NCBI RefSeq assembly: GCF_000807275.1
Contig: NZ_CP009056.1
Coordinates: 1,303,192-1,367,191 of the forward strand
Direction: 5' to 3'
Source: Frischella perrara
GTDB taxonomy: Bacteria; Pseudomonadota; Gammaproteobacteria; Enterobacterales; Orbaceae
Length of the DNA: 64,000 nucleotides
The position numbers and the translations under genes were made by a program. Below, one piece after another: positions 46,815 to 58,500 of this stretch (positions within the stretch are counted from its first letter, which is position 1; each line of letters starts with the position of its first letter). The notes under the pieces are model-generated. The model was not told the DNA's origin. It searched no databases and saw only the letters and a list, made by a program, of their open reading frames with translations.

Positions 46815-48131
46815 ATGAAAAAAAAATTATTACTAGCAGGAATCCTACTTGTAGTTGGCGGTACCTATACCATAGCTTCATGGCAAGTTGGCAATCAAAT
46901 TGAAGCTGGAATTGATACGAATTTAAAAAATGTTTTAGCTAAAATAAGAGCAGAATATCCAGATTCACATGTTTATGCTGAATTAAGCGATTATCAAAAA
47001 GGGATATTTTCTAGTACAGTTCGTCTTAAAGTAGAATTTGCTGATTATAATGATATGAATTTTGATGATATAATTAAAATACATCATGGACCATTCCCAC
47101 TATATAGTTTTACCGAAGGTGATTTTTATCCTAAACTTGCCGTGATTACCTATGATTTAGATAAAAAATATAATGAAGATTTATGGGAAATGGCAGGAAA
47201 TAAACCTTTCATTAATCTTTCTTTAACAAGATATTTTGATAATACTAATAAAATCGTGTTAAAAAATGCGGCAATTCATAAATTTGAAGATTCAAATTCT
47301 ATTGATCTAAGTGCTAACAAAATGATAATAAATTATGATTCCACTACAGATTTATTACAAACAAATCTGTCAATAAATAATTTCACATTAATTAAAAATA
47401 ATAAAAAAATAGAACTCAAAGACTTATCATTAATTAGCGATTCTAAACAAAATTCGGATAATATGAAAATTGTGGGGAAATTAGTATTAAATCTTGGTTC
47501 TCTATCTATTTCTGATGATGAGTATGAAGTTGAAAAAACATTCAAAATTAATGGATTATCTATTAATCAGGATTCATTGCAAAATAATAATAATATTTCG
47601 AGTAATTCATCGCTTTTAATTGATAGTATATATTTTAATAAACAAAATTTAGGTAAATTTAAAGCAAATATGGATTTAGGATTTGTCTATGACTTCAATA
47701 ATACTAGTGAATATACACTAAAAACTAATCAACTTTCATTTGAAACAATGCATGGTTCACTTGAAGCTGACATTAATATGAAGATGAAGACTGATAACTT
47801 GTTTAAAAATCCATTCTCTTTCGGTTCCTTTAATAATTATGAATTTTTACAAACTCGTATTGAATTACCTTACAACGCACTATTTTCAATAATCGCTAGA
47901 TGCCAAAATAGTGAAAAAACAACAATTTCACAAGAAGACATTGATCAAGCCACTTATCAAACGATACCGTTTATTAGTATGATGACAGCAAGAACGCCAT
48001 TTATTGTTATTAAAAACGATGAAAATGATTTTTCTAAAAATGTTATCTCTAGTAGCATATATTATTCACCAAGAGAAAATAAACTAGAAATTAATGGTAA
48101 ATCCTACGATCCGTTAGAATTTGGTTTCTAA
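46815..48131 (+). CDS. DUF945 (YdgA-like) envelope protein, first copy
   Basis: A 438-residue protein with an N-terminal membrane anchor or signal (residues 4-25) and a long Asn/Asp/Lys/Ser-rich extracytoplasmic part. The opening anchor, YDIA-like Q-x-G-N-Q region, YQKGIFSSTVRLKVEF, and IKIHHGPFPLYSF are the hallmarks of the DUF945/YdgA family. Proteins of this family have AsmA-like beta-rich bodies and unsettled functions in the envelope. The gene is 21 bp after mfd with AGAGGA before the ATG, so it may be cotranscribed with mfd. A hairpin terminator follows. Confidence 0.82.
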   Translation: MKKKLLLAGILLVVGGTYTIASWQVGNQIEAGIDTNLKNVLAKIRAEYPDSHVYAELSDYQKGIFSSTVRLKVEFADYNDMNFDDIIKIHHGPFPLYSFTEGDFYPKLAVITYDLDKKYNEDLWEMAGNKPFINLSLTRYFDNTNKIVLKNAAIHKFEDSNSIDLSANKMIINYDSTTDLLQTNLSINNFTLIKNNKKIELKDLSLISDSKQNSDNMKIVGKLVLNLGSLSISDDEYEVEKTFKINGLSINQDSLQNNNNISSNSSLLIDSIYFNKQNLGKFKANMDLGFVYDFNNTSEYTLKTNQLSFETMHGSLEADINMKMKTDNLFKNPFSFGSFNNYEFLQTRIELPYNALFSIIARCQNSEKTTISQEDIDQATYQTIPFISMMTARTPFIVIKNDENDFSKNVISSSIYYSPRENKLEINGKSYDPLEFGF

Positions 48132-48158
48132 AATATAAACAAATAATAAGGATAATGT

Positions 48159-48238
48159 GAAAATAAAATCTATTAGAAATAAATAATTTCTTTATTTATG
48201 AAACTCTACTTATTCTAAAGGATTTTATTTTCTTTTTT
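48159..48238 (+). terminator. Terminator between the two DUF945 genes
   Basis: GAAAATAAAATC (48159-48170) pairs with GATTTTATTTTC (48221-48232) around a long loop with further pairing potential, followed by six T. It implies that the two paralogues are transcribed separately. Confidence 0.65.
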
Positions 48239-48403
48239 GTTCAATAACGTTAGAAAGTTAAGATAAGGTTTGATAGTATAAATAGCCATCGTATAATTGA
48301 AAAAAACAATATATATAATTATTAAATTACATCATTTTGTTAAATTATCAATTTTATAAAATATTCAATACGAAAAATAAGCAACTTTTAAGGATTAAAA
48401 ATA

Positions 48404-49894
48404 ATGAAGAAAAGTGCATTAATCGTTGGAATAGTAGGAATATTAGCAATTAGTTATACAGGGAGTTCATGGTATTTTGGTTCTAAAATTAAACATACCG
48501 TTTATGAAACATTACCCCTTGTACAACAAAGATTAAATGATATTTTAGCAGACAATGATTTGTTTTATGATAAAGAAATCCAATTAGTTATTAGTGAATA
48601 TGAACAAAATATTTTTAGCAGCGATTTGAAAATAGAAATTGTTCTAATAGATAATTATGGATTAACACAAAAGGAAATTAAGTTACTTGACTCTAAAGAA
48701 CCTTATTCATATGAAGAGCTGGCAAGATTTAGCGATTATTTAACTATCTATCATGGTCCATTTCCTATTTTTAGCATTTTAAAGGGTGATCTGATCCCTA
48801 AACAGGCTTTACTAACTTATCAATTAACTAAAACACCTAAATTTATACAAAAAGCGATTGATAATAAGCCTTTATTAACATTAGAGGCTAATTTTGATCT
48901 TAATGATAATAGTCATGTCATTATAGAAACCCCTCCCATCAACATCAAAAACCGAGATTATTCTTTAACCGTCAGTGCCAACAAAGTTATTTTAGACCAA
49001 TCAACTGATGGTGACTTATTTAATCAACACTCAGATTTCATTATTAAAAATATTGATTTTACAGTTTATAGTCCCTATTTTGACATAATCTTTAAACTGG
49101 ATAATTTTAATTTACAGAGCAATGTAAATTATGATTTCATAAAAAAGAATTTTTCTGCCACTGCCAAGATGCAAACTAATGAATTCAGTATAACGGATAA
49201 ATCTGAAACGAGCGTTCGTTTCAAAGATATTTTATTACTGACTAATCAAGATACTATAAACAGCACAGGAACCATTAATTTCGATATTGGAAGCATTACC
49301 TATAGTGAGCAAAACCTAGGTAAGTTCAATACAAAACTATCTTATCATGCAAAAGATAGTAGAGATTTATTTGAAAATATGGAATTAGATATTGAAAATA
49401 TTTCCTTAGAGACATCTCAAGGTACACTTAAAGCACAGTATAAAAATAAATATTTTATGAAAAGTGACCTTTATTACGATCCTTCTGATATTTTTTCAGA
49501 AAATGAATTCAATGAACTCAATATTGAGACACATGTCAGTTTGCCTGCTAAAGCTTTAGCATTATTGTCTTCTCAGTTTCAAAACAAGCATCAAATAATC
49601 AGCTTTCCTGATTTATTCATAGATCCAAAACGTCAAATTGCTAGTAATTGGTTAACAATCCGTGAATCATATACTTATGATGATTACACTTTTTATCCAT
49701 TCTTTGTTATCAACGAAGATAATAATAGTATTGAATCTAATATCATTATCTCATTAGAGGATAACAAAATGATAATTAATGGTAAATCAATCGATTATGA
49801 TTATACCCAACGTGTAGTTGATAATTTTGATAAAGATTTATTCTTTAGCTATTATATTAATATTCCTGAAGTTGATAAGGTTTATGAGGAATAA
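48404..49894 (+). CDS. DUF945 (YdgA-like) envelope protein, second copy
   Basis: A 496-residue paralogue of the preceding gene. The same plan is seen: a membrane anchor at residues 5-25 (GIVGILAISYTGSSWYFG), ISEYEQNIFSSDLKIEIVLI and YLTIYHGPFPIFSI, followed by a large beta-rich extracytoplasmic region. The two copies share the motif order but have diverged widely, so the duplication is old. It has its own 270-bp upstream region. Function unknown; E. coli YdgA-type proteins are inner-membrane anchored. Confidence 0.82.
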   Translation: MKKSALIVGIVGILAISYTGSSWYFGSKIKHTVYETLPLVQQRLNDILADNDLFYDKEIQLVISEYEQNIFSSDLKIEIVLIDNYGLTQKEIKLLDSKEPYSYEELARFSDYLTIYHGPFPIFSILKGDLIPKQALLTYQLTKTPKFIQKAIDNKPLLTLEANFDLNDNSHVIIETPPINIKNRDYSLTVSANKVILDQSTDGDLFNQHSDFIIKNIDFTVYSPYFDIIFKLDNFNLQSNVNYDFIKKNFSATAKMQTNEFSITDKSETSVRFKDILLLTNQDTINSTGTINFDIGSITYSEQNLGKFNTKLSYHAKDSRDLFENMELDIENISLETSQGTLKAQYKNKYFMKSDLYYDPSDIFSENEFNELNIETHVSLPAKALALLSSQFQNKHQIISFPDLFIDPKRQIASNWLTIRESYTYDDYTFYPFFVINEDNNSIESNIIISLEDNKMIINGKSIDYDYTQRVVDNFDKDLFFSYYINIPEVDKVYEE

Positions 49895-49908
49895 TACCTT
49901 AATCTTTT

Positions 49909-49945
49909 TTATGCTACCTTAGAATATTTTGCTAAAGTAGCATAA
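49909..49945. terminator. Hairpin between the DUF945 gene and ribE
   Basis: TTATGCTACCTTAG pairs with CTAAAGTAGCATAA with one mismatch. It separates convergent genes and is probably a bidirectional terminator, although no T-run follows on either strand. Confidence 0.5.
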
Positions 49946-49962
49946 ACAAAGAAATTAAAAAA

Positions 49963-50583
49963 CTAATCCAATTTTCCTTCTTTCATAGCCATTACTCTTT
50001 CGACAGTATCAACAATAGCTTGTGTTTGACTATCTATTTCAATATTGACTTTATCACCTTCTTTTTTATCTTTAAGTGTAGTTATGGCTAATGTTTCGGG
50101 AATTAGATGAATTGAAAATTGATTATCATTTATTTTGCCAATCGTTAAGCTTGCTCCATCAATACCAATAAACCCTTTATATAAAATATATTTCTGAAAA
50201 AGCGATGGTATTTCAATGACCATCGTACAATTTGTTTCTGTCTTTATAATTTGAGTAATCTTTGCAGTACAAGCAACATGACCGGACATAATATGCCCCC
50301 CTACTTCATCACCATATTTAGCACTACGCTCAATATTAATATAATCTCCGACTTTTTTATCTCCGAGTGTAGTTATAGATAAAGTCTCTTGCATAATGTC
50401 AAATAGTACCCAATTATCACCAAACCCCGTTAATGTTAAGCAACAACCGTCATTAGCGATTGAAGCACCTATTTGTAAGTTTTGCATTAGGTGTTTAGGC
50501 AATTCTATTTTAAAACTCCGCAATTTGTCTTTATCTATAATCTGTATTATTTTTCCTACGCCCTGAACAATTCCAGTAAACAT
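49963..50583 (-). CDS. ribE: Riboflavin synthase alpha chain
   Basis: Dismutates two 6,7-dimethyl-8-ribityllumazine molecules to riboflavin. The 206 residues contain two homologous lumazine-binding barrels, about 1-95 and 98-190. MFTGIVQGVGKI is the canonical start, and repeat marks are NDGCCLTLTGF, ETLSITTLGDKKVGDYINIERS, GGHIMSGHVACTA and IGIDGASLTIGKI. E. coli calls this gene ribC or ribE. I looked for an FMN riboswitch in the roughly 200 bp upstream and saw none of its conserved boxes. It is divergent from crcB. Confidence 0.95.
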   Translation of the reverse strand: MFTGIVQGVGKIIQIIDKDKLRSFKIELPKHLMQNLQIGASIANDGCCLTLTGFGDNWVLFDIMQETLSITTLGDKKVGDYINIERSAKYGDEVGGHIMSGHVACTAKITQIIKTETNCTMVIEIPSLFQKYILYKGFIGIDGASLTIGKINDNQFSIHLIPETLAITTLKDKKEGDKVNIEIDSQTQAIVDTVERVMAMKEGKLD

Positions 50584-50787
50584 ACAATATAATCCTGAAC
50601 TATGCTATTTAAGTGTAAGCGCTATTTTAGCACTTTTTATTTATTTTTTTCTTTCAGTTTTAACCTATCATCAACATGTTAATAACCATCATCTTTTTAA
50701 CAGGTATTATTTAATGATATCTTTATCATGATTAACTCATTTATAATAAAAACTTCAACTAGTTGGTTAAAAGATTAGGAAATGTCT

Positions 50788-51162
50788 ATGTTAAAAACTA
50801 TGTTTGCCATAATACTTGGTTCAAGTATGGGAGGTTTATTACGTTGGTTATTATCAATACGTTTTAACACATTGATAACAATCCCTTTTGGTACTTTATT
50901 ATCGAATCTTATTGCTGGCTACATTATAGGTTTTGCGATGATGTTTTTTTCCCATAATCCTAATATTTCATCTGAATGGCGTTTATTCATTATGACGGGG
51001 TTCTGTGGTGGACTTTCAACATTTTCCACCTTTTCAGTCGAAGTAATTTCATTTTTTCAGCGTGGGCAAATTGCTTTAGGTTGTTCAACTATTTTTATTC
51101 ATGTTATGGGCTCATTATTAATGACAATATTAGGTATCATAACCTTTCAATACTTAAAATAA
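50788..51162 (+). CDS. crcB: Fluoride channel CrcB/Fluc
   Basis: Small inner-membrane protein with four helices that forms a dual-topology dimer and expels fluoride. Fluc motifs are GSSMGGLLRWLLS with the conserved Arg, PFGTLLSNLIAGYIIG with the pore Asn, and GFCGGLSTFSTFS, which holds the Na+-site and Phe-box residues. I prefer the ATG at 50788, since AGGA then lies 7 bases upstream; the ATG at 50782 would be only 2 bases from it. No fluoride riboswitch is visible in the upstream 200 bp. Length 124 residues. Confidence 0.93.
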   Translation: MLKTMFAIILGSSMGGLLRWLLSIRFNTLITIPFGTLLSNLIAGYIIGFAMMFFSHNPNISSEWRLFIMTGFCGGLSTFSTFSVEVISFFQRGQIALGCSTIFIHVMGSLLMTILGIITFQYLK

Positions 51163-51171
51163 AAATAGCTA

Positions 51172-51193
51172 TGAGCACCGTTAAGTGTGCTCA
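51172..51193. terminator. Hairpin between crcB and rnd
   Basis: Stem TGAGCAC / GTGCTCA with an 8-base loop between the convergent genes crcB and rnd; a short TTTT follows on the plus strand about 10 bases later. Confidence 0.6.
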
Positions 51194-51207
51194 TTAACGT
51201 GTTTTAA

Positions 51208-52299
51208 TCATTCATCCTTAATTAATATTCTTTTAAATAACTTACCACGCCAGCCTGTTAAGATTTCGGGCTGCTCAGTCATATCATGATTATGCCATCT
51301 TAAAAATTGTTCAATATGTCGTTTACTCACTAAAAGCTCACTATTTAAACCTGTTTTCATTGAGATCTCTTCAGCAGCTTCTTTGATGAGCGTTGACCAT
51401 TTTTTATAATCAGGATAATCAGTCATGCGCTTGATCTGCGCTACTGGTTCACTCGCTTTTTTGAGGATAGATAAAAGCGTATCACCAAATAAACGTAATT
51501 GTTTGCCATTCATACCTAAAGCTGATAATTCACTTAATGATTTTGGCTGATAACGCGCTAAAGACCAAAGTATATCTTGATGAATTACAAAATTAAGTGC
51601 CATATCATGAGTTTTAGCATATTCAAAACGCCAACTTGCTAGTTTTTTCAAATAGCCTAATTGTATGGGGCGCAGTTGCCAAGCATTTTTGATTTGTAAA
51701 TAAGCCTCATCAGCTTGAGGTGATTGGCTACGACGTTTTACTGCATTAAGGCATTCCTCATAGGCTGCATTTAAAAAACCATTATCAAAAAGTAACGATT
51801 TTAATTTATGCATTAATGGTAAAAGATATAACACATCATTCGCCGCATAAAGACATTGTCTATCTGTCAATGGACGTTGTAACCAATCAGTGCGAGTTTC
51901 ACTTTTATCCAATTTAATTGATAGATATTTGTCTATTAATGTTGCATAACCCGAACTAAGTGGGTTATCTAGAAAAGATGCCAAAATTTGACTATCAAGT
52001 ATATTTTCAGGCACACAATCAAAGTGACGTATAAATACTTCAATATCTTCACTACACGCATGAAAATACTTTTCAATTTTGTTGTTTTTCAATATATCGA
52101 CGAAAGGTTGCCAATCTTCAATTAATAAAGGATCAATAAGCGCTAGATTTATACCATCATATACCTGTAGTAACGCTAAGCTCGGATAAAAAGTTTTGGT
52201 TCGCATAAATTCCGTATCTAATGCCAAACCATTTGATATTTGTAAATGTGTACAAAATTCTTTTAAAGCGACATCGCTATTAATGAATTGATAAGACAA
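51208..52299 (-). CDS. rnd: Ribonuclease D
   Basis: 3'-5' exoribonuclease that trims tRNA 3' ends and other stable RNAs. The 363 residues hold a DEDD exonuclease domain (Asp28 and Glu30 in ALDTEF, further acid residues in HACSEDIEV and YAANDVLYLLP) and HRDC domains (first about 205-285, WRFEYAKTHDMALNFVI). The length is close to E. coli RNase D (375). The start is MSYQFINSDVAL. It is downstream of a membrane metallophosphoesterase gene by 19 bp on the same strand. Confidence 0.94.
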   Translation of the reverse strand: MSYQFINSDVALKEFCTHLQISNGLALDTEFMRTKTFYPSLALLQVYDGINLALIDPLLIEDWQPFVDILKNNKIEKYFHACSEDIEVFIRHFDCVPENILDSQILASFLDNPLSSGYATLIDKYLSIKLDKSETRTDWLQRPLTDRQCLYAANDVLYLLPLMHKLKSLLFDNGFLNAAYEECLNAVKRRSQSPQADEAYLQIKNAWQLRPIQLGYLKKLASWRFEYAKTHDMALNFVIHQDILWSLARYQPKSLSELSALGMNGKQLRLFGDTLLSILKKASEPVAQIKRMTDYPDYKKWSTLIKEAAEEISMKTGLNSELLVSKRHIEQFLRWHNHDMTEQPEILTGWRGKLFKRILIKDE

Positions 52300-52318
52300 A
52301 ATTATTCCTTAATAATTA

Positions 52319-53455
52319 TCACATATGTTTTTTAAAATGTAGTTCAGCAACAACAATTTCAGCCCGAGACATTAATCGTATCGGTGGTCCCCATAGACCA
52401 TACCCGCTAGTAACAATACTGGTAAAACTGTCATTACCTTTCGGGTGATAAATCCCCCAAGCATTAGTATATTGTTGTTTAACCACAAGTGTCATAGGAA
52501 ATAATTGCCCGCCATGTGTGTGACCCGCAAACATTACATCAATCCCAACCTTCTCAGGCTCAACTAAATCACTCGGGCGGTGATCTAACAATATAATAGG
52601 TTTATCCTTTTCGACAAAATTCATTAGAAATGGCAAATCCATACGCTGAACAGATTCATCATCACGACCGATAATATAAATACCGGTTCGACTATCATAA
52701 AAAACATCATCATGAAGAACTTTCATATTACCTGCTTTGAAAGCAGTAATAACATCTTCTGTCGTATTATAATGATCTCGTTCGATCCCATAATGTTCAT
52801 GGTTACCAAAAATAATAATTGTGCCATAAGTTGATTTAATTTTACTAAAATCTTCGGCCAGATTTTTTTCAAGATAAGGTTGTAGCTTATTATCTAATGT
52901 ATCACCAGTAATAAATACATAGTCCGGTTTCAGTTTATTTATATTACTAACCATAGTTTGGATGAACTGTTTTGCAGTGATTTCACTTAAATGAATATCA
53001 GAAACCTGAACAATTTTTAATTGTTCTACTTCAGCTGGTTTATTAATATCAACTTGATAAGTTACAATCCTTGGAAAACTTGCACAATATAATCCAACGA
53101 AAAATAGACAAAAAGAGAAAAATATATAGAATCCTTGCAATACAATACTATTTTTAGTGCTTTGTTTTAGAATAAATCGAATAATATCTACAACAATGAT
53201 TCCGTAAAAAAAACAGATTATAATGGAAAAGACTATATAACCAATCATCGGTAACCAATAATCAGACAAATCCCTTAATAGCATACATCCTATAAAGGAA
53301 AACGAGCCGATTAAAAGAATGAACCAATATAGTTTTTTAGCAATAGTGTTAACATAACCAAAATACTGCAAATTAAAAAGATTGATTGATCTAAAACCTA
53401 AATACAAAGCAATAAAAAGGCTACCACATAATTCAACAATTAAATTCCATTCCAT
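52319..53455 (-). CDS. Membrane-anchored calcineurin-like metallophosphoesterase
   Basis: A 378-residue protein with four or five membrane helices in the first 130 residues and an extracytoplasmic or cytoplasmic phosphoesterase domain after them. Dinuclear-metal motifs are DIH (153-155), GDT (184-186), GNHEH (217-221) and GHTHGGQ (311-317). The group resembles YaeI/YkuE-type enzymes that act on UDP-sugar lipids or lipid A precursors, but the substrate is not predictable. It is upstream of rnd on the minus strand and divergent from cmoA with a 73-bp gap. Confidence 0.85.
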   Translation of the reverse strand: MEWNLIVELCGSLFIALYLGFRSINLFNLQYFGYVNTIAKKLYWFILLIGSFSFIGCMLLRDLSDYWLPMIGYIVFSIIICFFYGIIVVDIIRFILKQSTKNSIVLQGFYIFFSFCLFFVGLYCASFPRIVTYQVDINKPAEVEQLKIVQVSDIHLSEITAKQFIQTMVSNINKLKPDYVFITGDTLDNKLQPYLEKNLAEDFSKIKSTYGTIIIFGNHEHYGIERDHYNTTEDVITAFKAGNMKVLHDDVFYDSRTGIYIIGRDDESVQRMDLPFLMNFVEKDKPIILLDHRPSDLVEPEKVGIDVMFAGHTHGGQLFPMTLVVKQQYTNAWGIYHPKGNDSFTSIVTSGYGLWGPPIRLMSRAEIVVAELHFKKHM

Positions 53456-53525
53456 AAATTTTACATCTATAAAAGCAATATTAATGTTATCATATCAGAA
53501 ATTTATAAGTATTTAGTATTATTAA

Positions 53526-54260
<735 letters not shown>

Positions 54261-54380
54261 CAGTCTGATAAAAGTTAATACATATGGAAAATGCAAAAAT
54301 CCTCTAAATACGATATAAACGCGTGATAATAATTAAACTTTTTAACAATTTAATTGAATTAATTTAAAGTGAATAACAAA

Positions 54381-55349
54381 ATGATAGATTTTGGTAATTT
54401 TTATCAAATAATTGCTAAAAACCAACTTGCACCTTGGCTTGAAACACTACCGGCGCAGTTAGCAACTTGGCAAAAACATAATATTGATAATCGTTATAAT
54501 CAATGGTTGAATATTATTGAACATCTACCGATGTTAAAACCCAATTATTTAGATTTTTTACATAGTGTAACGGCTAATAATCAAATCCCTTTATCCGATG
54601 GTGAACAAAAACGAATTCGCCATTTATTAATGAATTTATCACCTTGGCGTAAAGGTCCCTTTTCTCTATATGGCATTAATGTTGATGCTGAATGGCGCTC
54701 AGATTGGAAATGGCAACGCTTAATTCCTTTTATTACTAATTTGGAAGGAAGAACAGTTTTAGATGTAGGGTGTAATAGTGGTTATCATCTTTGGCGAATG
54801 ATTGGTGCGGGAGCAAAACTTGCAGTAGGGATTGACCCTATGCCATTATTCTTATGTCAATTTGAAGCGATCCGGAAATTACTTGGTAATGATCAACGTG
54901 CTCATTTTATTCCTATCGGAATCGAAGATATGCCAAAATTGGCAGCATTTGATACGGTTTTCTCAATGGGGGTATTATATCATCGCCGTTCGCCACTGGA
55001 TCACCTTTATCAATTAAAAGATCAGTTAAAAAACAAGGGTGAATTGATACTTGAAACGTTAGTCATTGAAGGTGATGAGCATCAAGTACTCATGCCGGGT
55101 GAACGTTATGCACAGATGCGCAATGTTTATTTTATACCATCCATTCAAACAATGAAAATTTGGCTCGCAAAATGTGGTTTCCATGACATTAAAGTAGTTG
55201 ATGTATCCATTACCAGTTTAGAAGAACAGCGTAAAACAGATTGGATGACATCGGATTCGCTTAGTGATTTTCTTGACCCACATGACCGACAAAAAACCAT
55301 TGAAGGTTATCCAGCACCAATGCGAGCGGTTTTTATTGCTAAAAAATAA
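54381..55349 (+). CDS. cmoB: tRNA U34 carboxymethyltransferase CmoB
   Basis: Transfers the carboxymethyl group of carboxy-SAM to 5-hydroxyuridine at tRNA position 34, giving cmo5U and wider codon reading. The 322 residues are the E. coli length (323). Key stretches are [66 protein letters not shown] (SAM site) and [10 protein letters not shown] chose the ATG at 54381, since homologues start MIDFGNFY; a GTG four codons upstream is in frame. A terminator lies 110 bp downstream. Confidence 0.96.
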   Translation: MIDFGNFYQIIAKNQLAPWLETLPAQLATWQKHNIDNRYNQWLNIIEHLPMLKPNYLDFLHSVTANNQIPLSDGEQKRIRHLLMNLSPWRKGPFSLYGINVDAEWRSDWKWQRLIPFITNLEGRTVLDVGCNSGYHLWRMIGAGAKLAVGIDPMPLFLCQFEAIRKLLGNDQRAHFIPIGIEDMPKLAAFDTVFSMGVLYHRRSPLDHLYQLKDQLKNKGELILETLVIEGDEHQVLMPGERYAQMRNVYFIPSIQTMKIWLAKCGFHDIKVVDVSITSLEEQRKTDWMTSDSLSDFLDPHDRQKTIEGYPAPMRAVFIAKK

Positions 55350-55458
55350 TCATTGCCATTCAATTAATTTTATTTATGGTTTATACTTTTATCAAAGTAT
55401 TTACTTTTTTTAGTAACATCAAATTATTCACACTAATAATATAACAACACAAAACAAT

Positions 55459-55492
55459 AAAACTTAATATAAATTATATATTAAGTTTTTTT
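55459..55492 (+). terminator. Terminator after cmoB
   Basis: Stem AACTTAATATA / TATATTAAGTT with a 5-base loop and a run of seven T. It isolates cmoAB from the alpha-2-macroglobulin gene. Confidence 0.8.
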
Positions 55493-55544
55493 GCGATTAA
55501 AAATCTATTATTGATAATAATTAATTGAGATGATAAGGAATACC

Positions 55545-58500
55545 ATGGACATAATACGTTTCATTCTCCGTCTACCCTATCGCATCTTCTGTATCTGTCT
55601 AGAAGCGATTATCTATTTTGCATTTTTTCTACTAATTGTATTACGATCCATATTATGGTTTATAAGCCCGATTATTGGTCAAGTTAATTGGTCAATACCT
55701 AAATGGTATCCACGGGTTAAAGATATTTATCAAGCATCAATTAAAAGACTCAATAATTATAGTATGATTATTGGTAGTGTTGTTATTTTTGGAATTATTG
55801 CCTATTTCAGTGGTAATTATGCCTACCATTGGTACTTAAATAGACCAAAACCTATTGAGCCAGCCCCGGTAATAGTTAATACGTATGGCATTTCTTATTA
55901 TGCGCCTGAAGAATCAGGTACCTTTAATAATAATAATCCTAATGAATCTTATTTAAAAATCCGATTTACTGGACATACACGATCACCCGCTCCAATAGAT
56001 AAAATTGGTAAGGAAATAACTGAAGGTATTCAAATTTCACCTGAAATTAAAGGTACATGGCGTTGGCATGATGATGAAAATATCCTTTTTAAACCAGAAC
56101 AACCATGGCCAATAGGTGAAACCTATACGGTTAAGTTAGATGATTCAAAGTTACTTGATGCTAACAATTTAATCAGAAAAAAAGATAATATTTTTACATT
56201 CAAGACAAACGGTTTTTCTTATGGATTTATAAGTAGTGAATTTTATCAAAATCCTATTGATCTTGATGAAAAACAGGGTATTTATGAAATAAAATTCTCT
56301 CATCCTGTCGATCCCTCAACCTTTGAAAAAAAATTAAAATTATCACTATTTGAAATATCAAATGAAAAATATCAGCCAAATAAATTTGTCCAAAATGTAA
56401 ACTTTACAATTGATTATAATAAAGATAAAACACGTGCCTATATAAAAAGTGATAAATTAGAATTCGCTGATATGGATAGGTATTTATCATTAACTATTGC
56501 AAAAGGTGTAACATCTTCAATAGGCGGATTTCCAACGACCTCAGAAACTAGGAAAGATATCTCCATACCGAATAAATATAATCTTAGTATCTATTCAACT
56601 AATATTTCCATTGTTGAACTGTCGAATAATGAAATGCGTCAAATTATCACAATTACTTTAGATTATAACGTTAAAGCGAGAGATTTACAGAAAGCATTGT
56701 CAATCTGGCAGTTACCCGATCCAAAAGCCAAATATAGTGAAGAATATTACGATAAAATCGATAATACCTACAAAACTAAATATTTTATCGATAAAGCCAT
56801 TTTAGATAAATCAAAACGATTAACCACTAAATACATTGAAACTGACGACAATAGAACTTATCAAAATCAATTTAGCTTTGAAATAAACGGTGATCAACGT
56901 CAACAAATATTTCTCACTATTGATCCATCTTTAACGTCCGAAGGTGGTTACACATTTAAAAATAAATATGAGAAATTGATGCGAATTAGTGAATATAATA
57001 AATTACTTAATTTTGCTGCATCCGGTTCCCTATTATCACTATCAGGTGATAAAAAGATTCCTGTCGTTTCTCGTAATGTTAATCAAATAAAGCTAGAACT
57101 CAAACGTGTTATCCCATCCCAATTACAGCATTTGGTCTACGATAATGAAAGCGATTTTAGTTATATGAATTTTGAATATTATAACAGTGATAATTTTGTT
57201 GAAAAATATTCAATTATAAAAGATGTTAAGGGTAAATCAGGAGCTATTCAATACTCTGACTTTGATATAACACCATACCTTAACAAAGATGTTAAGGAAA
57301 ACGAAGCTAATCACGGTGTATTTTTATTAAATCTCTATGCCAAAAAAGATAATGTAAAAAAAGGTGAAGAACCTTACGATTATTACAATTCTCGATTCAT
57401 ATTAGTGACCGATTTAGGCATTATAAATAAAAAATCACTTGATGGCTCTTATGATCTCTTTGTGCAATCTATTAACAGTGGTTTACCTGTCAACGGTGCT
57501 AAAGTTTCAATACTCGGCGCCAATGGTATTGAAATTACGTCTTCAATCACCGATAACACTGGTCATGTCCATTTCGCACCATTATCGGATTACTACAAAG
57601 GTATTAAACCGTTGTTATTCTTGATTGAAAAAGATAAAGATATGTCATTTTTGCCAATTTCTAAAGGTTATCGCAATCATGATAGACAACTTAATTACTC
57701 TCGTTTTGATGTAGATGGCCAATACGAAACAATTGACCGAGGAGAGCTACATGCACATCTATTTTCTGATAGAGGAATCTATCGACCTGGTGATACATTC
57801 CACATTGGAATGATAATTAAAGCAGAGGATTGGACTAAATCATTGAATGGAATTAAGTTAGTAGCCGATATTTATGATGCTAAATATAATATTGTTGCAA
57901 CTAAAAAAATCAAACTTGATGAGTATGGTTTTAATGAGATTTCATTTAAAACGGAAGAAAGTTCTCCAACCGGACAATGGTATGTATATCTATACATTGA
58001 TAATGTTAAAAAAGATTCAGAGTATGATGATCGGGATTACCTAGGTTCTACTTCTGTCATTATTCGAGAATTTGAACCAGATAAAACTAAAGTTACAGCA
58101 CAAATAGTGACAGAAAACAAACAAGGATGGGTTAATCAATCTGACATAATTGCTAAAGTGACTGCGAAAAATCTTTTTGGTACCCCTGCTCAAGACCGTC
58201 GGGTTGAGAGTAAATTATATTTACAACCAACAAGATTTAGTTTTAAAAAATATGAAGATTATCAATTTTATCAAGTAAGTAATAACCGTAATAATTTCAA
58301 AATTGAACTTGAAGATAATTATACAAATGAAGAAGGAATTGCTGATATTGATTTACATATTGAAGACTTTGAAGGTCAATATGAAGCCAAATTCTTGACT
58401 GATGTATTTGAACCAAATAGTGGTCGTAGTGTTGCAGCAACTGATTCTATTTTGATTTCTGCATCTGATTATTTAGTTGGGGCAAAACCTGATGGTCGAT

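Noticed and set aside
50584-50787. Possible fluoride riboswitch before crcB or FMN riboswitch before ribE.
   Set aside because: None of the conserved boxes of either riboswitch is visible on the proper strand.
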